Assembly (NCBI GenBank): GCA_963790075.1
Contig: CAWBNG010000008.1
Location: 248,001 to 312,000 of the forward strand
DNA length: 64,000 nt
Direction: 5' to 3'
DNA from: CAYOUV01 sp963790075
GTDB lineage: Bacteria > Chloroflexota > Anaerolineae > Anaerolineales > Villigracilaceae
The notes beneath the pieces are model-generated. The model saw only the letters and a list, made by a program, of their open reading frames with translations. It searched no databases and was not told the DNA's origin. Position numbers and translations under genes: made by a program. Numbering within the stretch: position 1 is the stretch's first letter; every line of letters begins with the position of its first letter. Below, in pieces: positions 62,112 to 64,000 of this stretch.

Positions 62112-62840
62112 ATGAGCAAGAAACAAGATGTGCGCGAGAAACGACGCCGACAGCAGCGTAATCAGCGTGTGATCACAATTTCACTGGTAGTGGCTGGTGC
62201 CCTTCTGATTGCCTTTGCGTTGATTTATCCAAGTTTGAAACCAGTTGGTCAGATTACTCCGATTACTCCGATTACACGACCGATGGTACAGGACAACACC
62301 ATGGGCGATCCCAACGCACCGGTGCGGATTGATGAGTATTCCGATTTCCAATGTCCGTACTGCGATCGGTTTACCAAGGAAACGGAACCGCAGATTGACA
62401 GTACTTATGTTGCGACCGGTAAAGTGTACTTTGTCTATCATTCGTTTGGGAATTGGATCGGGGCAGAATTGGCTGCTGCCGCGGAAGCGGCCTACTGTGC
62501 CGGGGACCAGAATAAATTCTGGGAATATCACGATATGTTGTTCGCCAACCAGACCGGTGAGAATGTAGGTGATTTCACCGACCGCCGCCTGCAGGCTTTT
62601 GCCGAGCAACTTGGCCTGAACATGGGTGATTTCAACGCCTGTTATAGTGCGGGCAAATATAAAACCCGTGTGGCACAGGACCAGGTCGATGGGCAACAGG
62701 CTGGAGCGCAAGGCACCCCCTATTTCGTGGTCTCGTATACGCTGAATGGGCAGAAGCAAACCACACCGATTCCGGGCGCGGTGCCTTTCAGCGAGTTCCA
62801 GAAGGCGATCGAAGACGGCTTGACCGCTGTCGGTCAGTAG
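62112..62840 (+). CDS. DsbA-family thiol oxidoreductase
   Basis: 242 residues. A positively charged N-terminus and one membrane helix (about 20-40) anchor a thioredoxin-fold domain with the active site Cys81-Pro-Tyr-Cys84 in YSDFQCPYCDRF and the cis-Pro region QGTPYFVV. It would catalyse disulfide bond formation or exchange outside the membrane. GGAG lies before the ATG. No VKOR or DsbB gene is adjacent. Confidence 0.88.
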   Translation: MSKKQDVREKRRRQQRNQRVITISLVVAGALLIAFALIYPSLKPVGQITPITPITRPMVQDNTMGDPNAPVRIDEYSDFQCPYCDRFTKETEPQIDSTYVATGKVYFVYHSFGNWIGAELAAAAEAAYCAGDQNKFWEYHDMLFANQTGENVGDFTDRRLQAFAEQLGLNMGDFNACYSAGKYKTRVAQDQVDGQQAGAQGTPYFVVSYTLNGQKQTTPIPGAVPFSEFQKAIEDGLTAVGQ

Positions 62841-62853
62841 AACGATAAGAGCG

Positions 62854-62885
62854 AATTGGGCGGCTGAAACCAGCCGCCCAATTTT
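62854..62885. terminator. Terminator between convergent genes
   Basis: A perfect 13-base-pair stem (AATTGGGCGGCTG and complement, loop AAAC) then TTAT, 13 nt after the DsbA-like gene; it overlaps the last bases of the convergent DUF554 gene. Confidence 0.8.
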
Positions 62886-63585
62886 ATATTCCCCATATGG
62901 ATAAAATCCACACGATCAAGGGCGCAATCGCCAGGGCCGGCAGGAAGTTGCCGGTGCGGATCTGCTTGATTTCGAGCAAACTGCTGATCGCCAGGCCGAT
63001 CAAGATGACGCCGCCCGCAGCGGTCAGTTCGTTCATCATGGCCGGTGTGACGATCGCATTCAGTTGAGCGGCCAGCAGGCTGATCCCGCCCTGGTAGGCC
63101 AGGATGATCAGGGTCGAAAACAGCACACCAATGCCCAGGGTCGAGGCGAAGGCCAGTGAGGCAAAACCGTCCAACACCGATTTGACGGCCAGCAGGCTGT
63201 AATCCCCGGTCAGGCCGTCCTGGATGGAGCCCAGGATGGTCATCGGGCCGACGCAAAAGAGCAGCGAGGCGGTCAGGAAGCCGCGGATAAAACGATTGCT
63301 GTCCGCATCGTTTTTGGAGAAGCGTTTCTCCAGCCAGGCTCCTAAATTTTGCAGCCCGTCCTCGATCCCCCACCATTCACCGAGCAGGGCACCGATCAGC
63401 AGCGCGCCCAGCACGATCAGCGGGTTTTCAGTCTTGAAGAACATCTGCATGCCGATTGCGGCGGTAAACAGTCCCATGCCGGAGACGATGGTTTGTTTGA
63501 GGCGTTCGGGCAGACGCGCGCCAAACAGGATGCCCAGCGTCCCGCCGATCAGCACGCTGATGGTGTTGAGAATGGTTCCGGTCAC
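62884..63585 (-). CDS. DUF554 (YqgA-like) membrane protein
   Basis: 233 residues with about six helices. The N-terminus (TGTILNTISVLIGGTLGILF, then GARLPERLKQTIVSGMGLFT) and the repeated glycine-rich helices match DUF554/YqgA. Function unknown; a transporter role is only guessed. GTG 63585 overlaps the adenosyltransferase stop by 4 nt (GTGA), so the longer frame to 63654 is not used. Confidence 0.85.
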   Translation of the reverse strand: MTGTILNTISVLIGGTLGILFGARLPERLKQTIVSGMGLFTAAIGMQMFFKTENPLIVLGALLIGALLGEWWGIEDGLQNLGAWLEKRFSKNDADSNRFIRGFLTASLLFCVGPMTILGSIQDGLTGDYSLLAVKSVLDGFASLAFASTLGIGVLFSTLIILAYQGGISLLAAQLNAIVTPAMMNELTAAGGVILIGLAISSLLEIKQIRTGNFLPALAIAPLIVWILSIWGI

Positions 63586-64000
63586 GATGATTCCTTGGCG
63601 AAGGTGGTATCCCGCCCGGCTGCCTGGGTTTCGAGCAGTTCGAGCACGAAACACAGCGACGACAAGCGGTTCAGGTAGCGTTGTAGTTCAGGGTTGGTGA
63701 TTTCTTCACGGTCGAACAGTTCGACCACGCGCCGCTCAGCCCTGCGGACGATGGCACGCGCCAGCGAGAAGGCTGCTCCTGCGGGTGTGTCGCCTGGCAG
63801 GATGAACTCTTTGGGGAGCCTGACGACCTCGCTCAGGGTGTCGGTTTGGGTTTCGAGCCAGGTAACCCGCTGCGTGTCGATAGCGCGGAAGCGTTCCACA
63901 TTTTTGGGCGTAGCCGCAACCTCAGCCATCAGCTTGTAGAGATCGCGCTGGACTTCGGTCACGATGGACACCGTCTGCGCGGCCTGACTTTGTGAGCGGG
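63582..64000 (-). CDS. Cob(I)alamin adenosyltransferase, PduO type (5' part outside)
   Basis: The visible 139 codons cover the middle and C-terminus: VQRDLYKLMAEVAATPKN, FILPGDTPAGAAFSLARAIV and RRAERRVVEL, then LQRYLNRLSSLCFVLELLET. The family transfers the adenosyl group of ATP to cob(I)alamin to make the B12 coenzyme. The gene enters from the right edge; there is no start in the window. It is coupled to the DUF554 gene. Confidence 0.9.
   Translation of the reverse strand, partial: RSQSQAAQTVSIVTEVQRDLYKLMAEVAATPKNVERFRAIDTQRVTWLETQTDTLSEVVRLPKEFILPGDTPAGAAFSLARAIVRRAERRVVELFDREEITNPELQRYLNRLSSLCFVLELLETQAAGRDTTFAKESS

Overview
The window reads as a stretch of chromosome from a Chloroflexota bacterium, most likely of the Anaerolineae type. 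This is inferred from gene content and style: a fused glycyl-tRNA synthetase, a dnaG-rpoD pair, a complete fourteen-gene nuo operon, secreted proteins with Pro/Thr-rich linkers after the lipobox, and an orphan RHS tip gene. No ribosomal RNA is present to confirm it.

Layout. 1-3000: the start of a FAD-dependent reductase, a nucleotidyltransferase (MNT) whose HEPN partner survives only as a remnant, and an AT-rich two-gene cassette (DUF5131 three-Cys protein plus TcmP-like partner). 3181-9984: glyQS, then dnaG-rpoD behind an unusual promoter array of 33-bp repeats. 10059-24579: nuoA to nuoN in one direction, closed by a terminator. 24584-36331: HAD phosphatase, fatty acid desaturase, HicB-DinB fusion, neprosin-type lipoprotein, lipA, NfeD protease, an isoprenylcysteine-methyltransferase-like protein, pstSCAB and an Rrf2 regulator.

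36413-50411 is an accessory island. It begins at tRNA-Gly(TCC) followed by a perfect 34-bp palindrome. It holds two complete AbiE-type modules and remnants of two further nucleotidyltransferases. It also carries an RHS gene tip ending in a zincin domain, with a lipoprotein that could be its partner, and a tad pilus locus that has lost most of its ATPase. Its last part is a 3.9-kb element between tRNA-Met(CAT) and a 38-nt copy of that tRNA's 3' end. This element contains an array of ~22-bp-spaced repeats, a frameshifted HTH/ATPase/STAS-like gene, an IS256-family insertion with a target duplication, an integrase fragment and a secreted-protein gene.

50432-64000 returns to housekeeping genes: a GT-C-like membrane protein, a SAM-I riboswitch driving metH, a NUDIX hydrolase and a fused homocysteine methyltransferase/methylenetetrahydrofolate reductase. 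These are followed by coaX, a frameshifted polysaccharide deacetylase, two lipoproteins (one a WD40 protein), a DsbA-like protein, a DUF554 membrane protein and a cobalamin adenosyltransferase. The metH, metF-like and adenosyltransferase genes fit one B12/folate/methionine theme.

All calls come from reading the sequence and remembered family knowledge; no database search was run.
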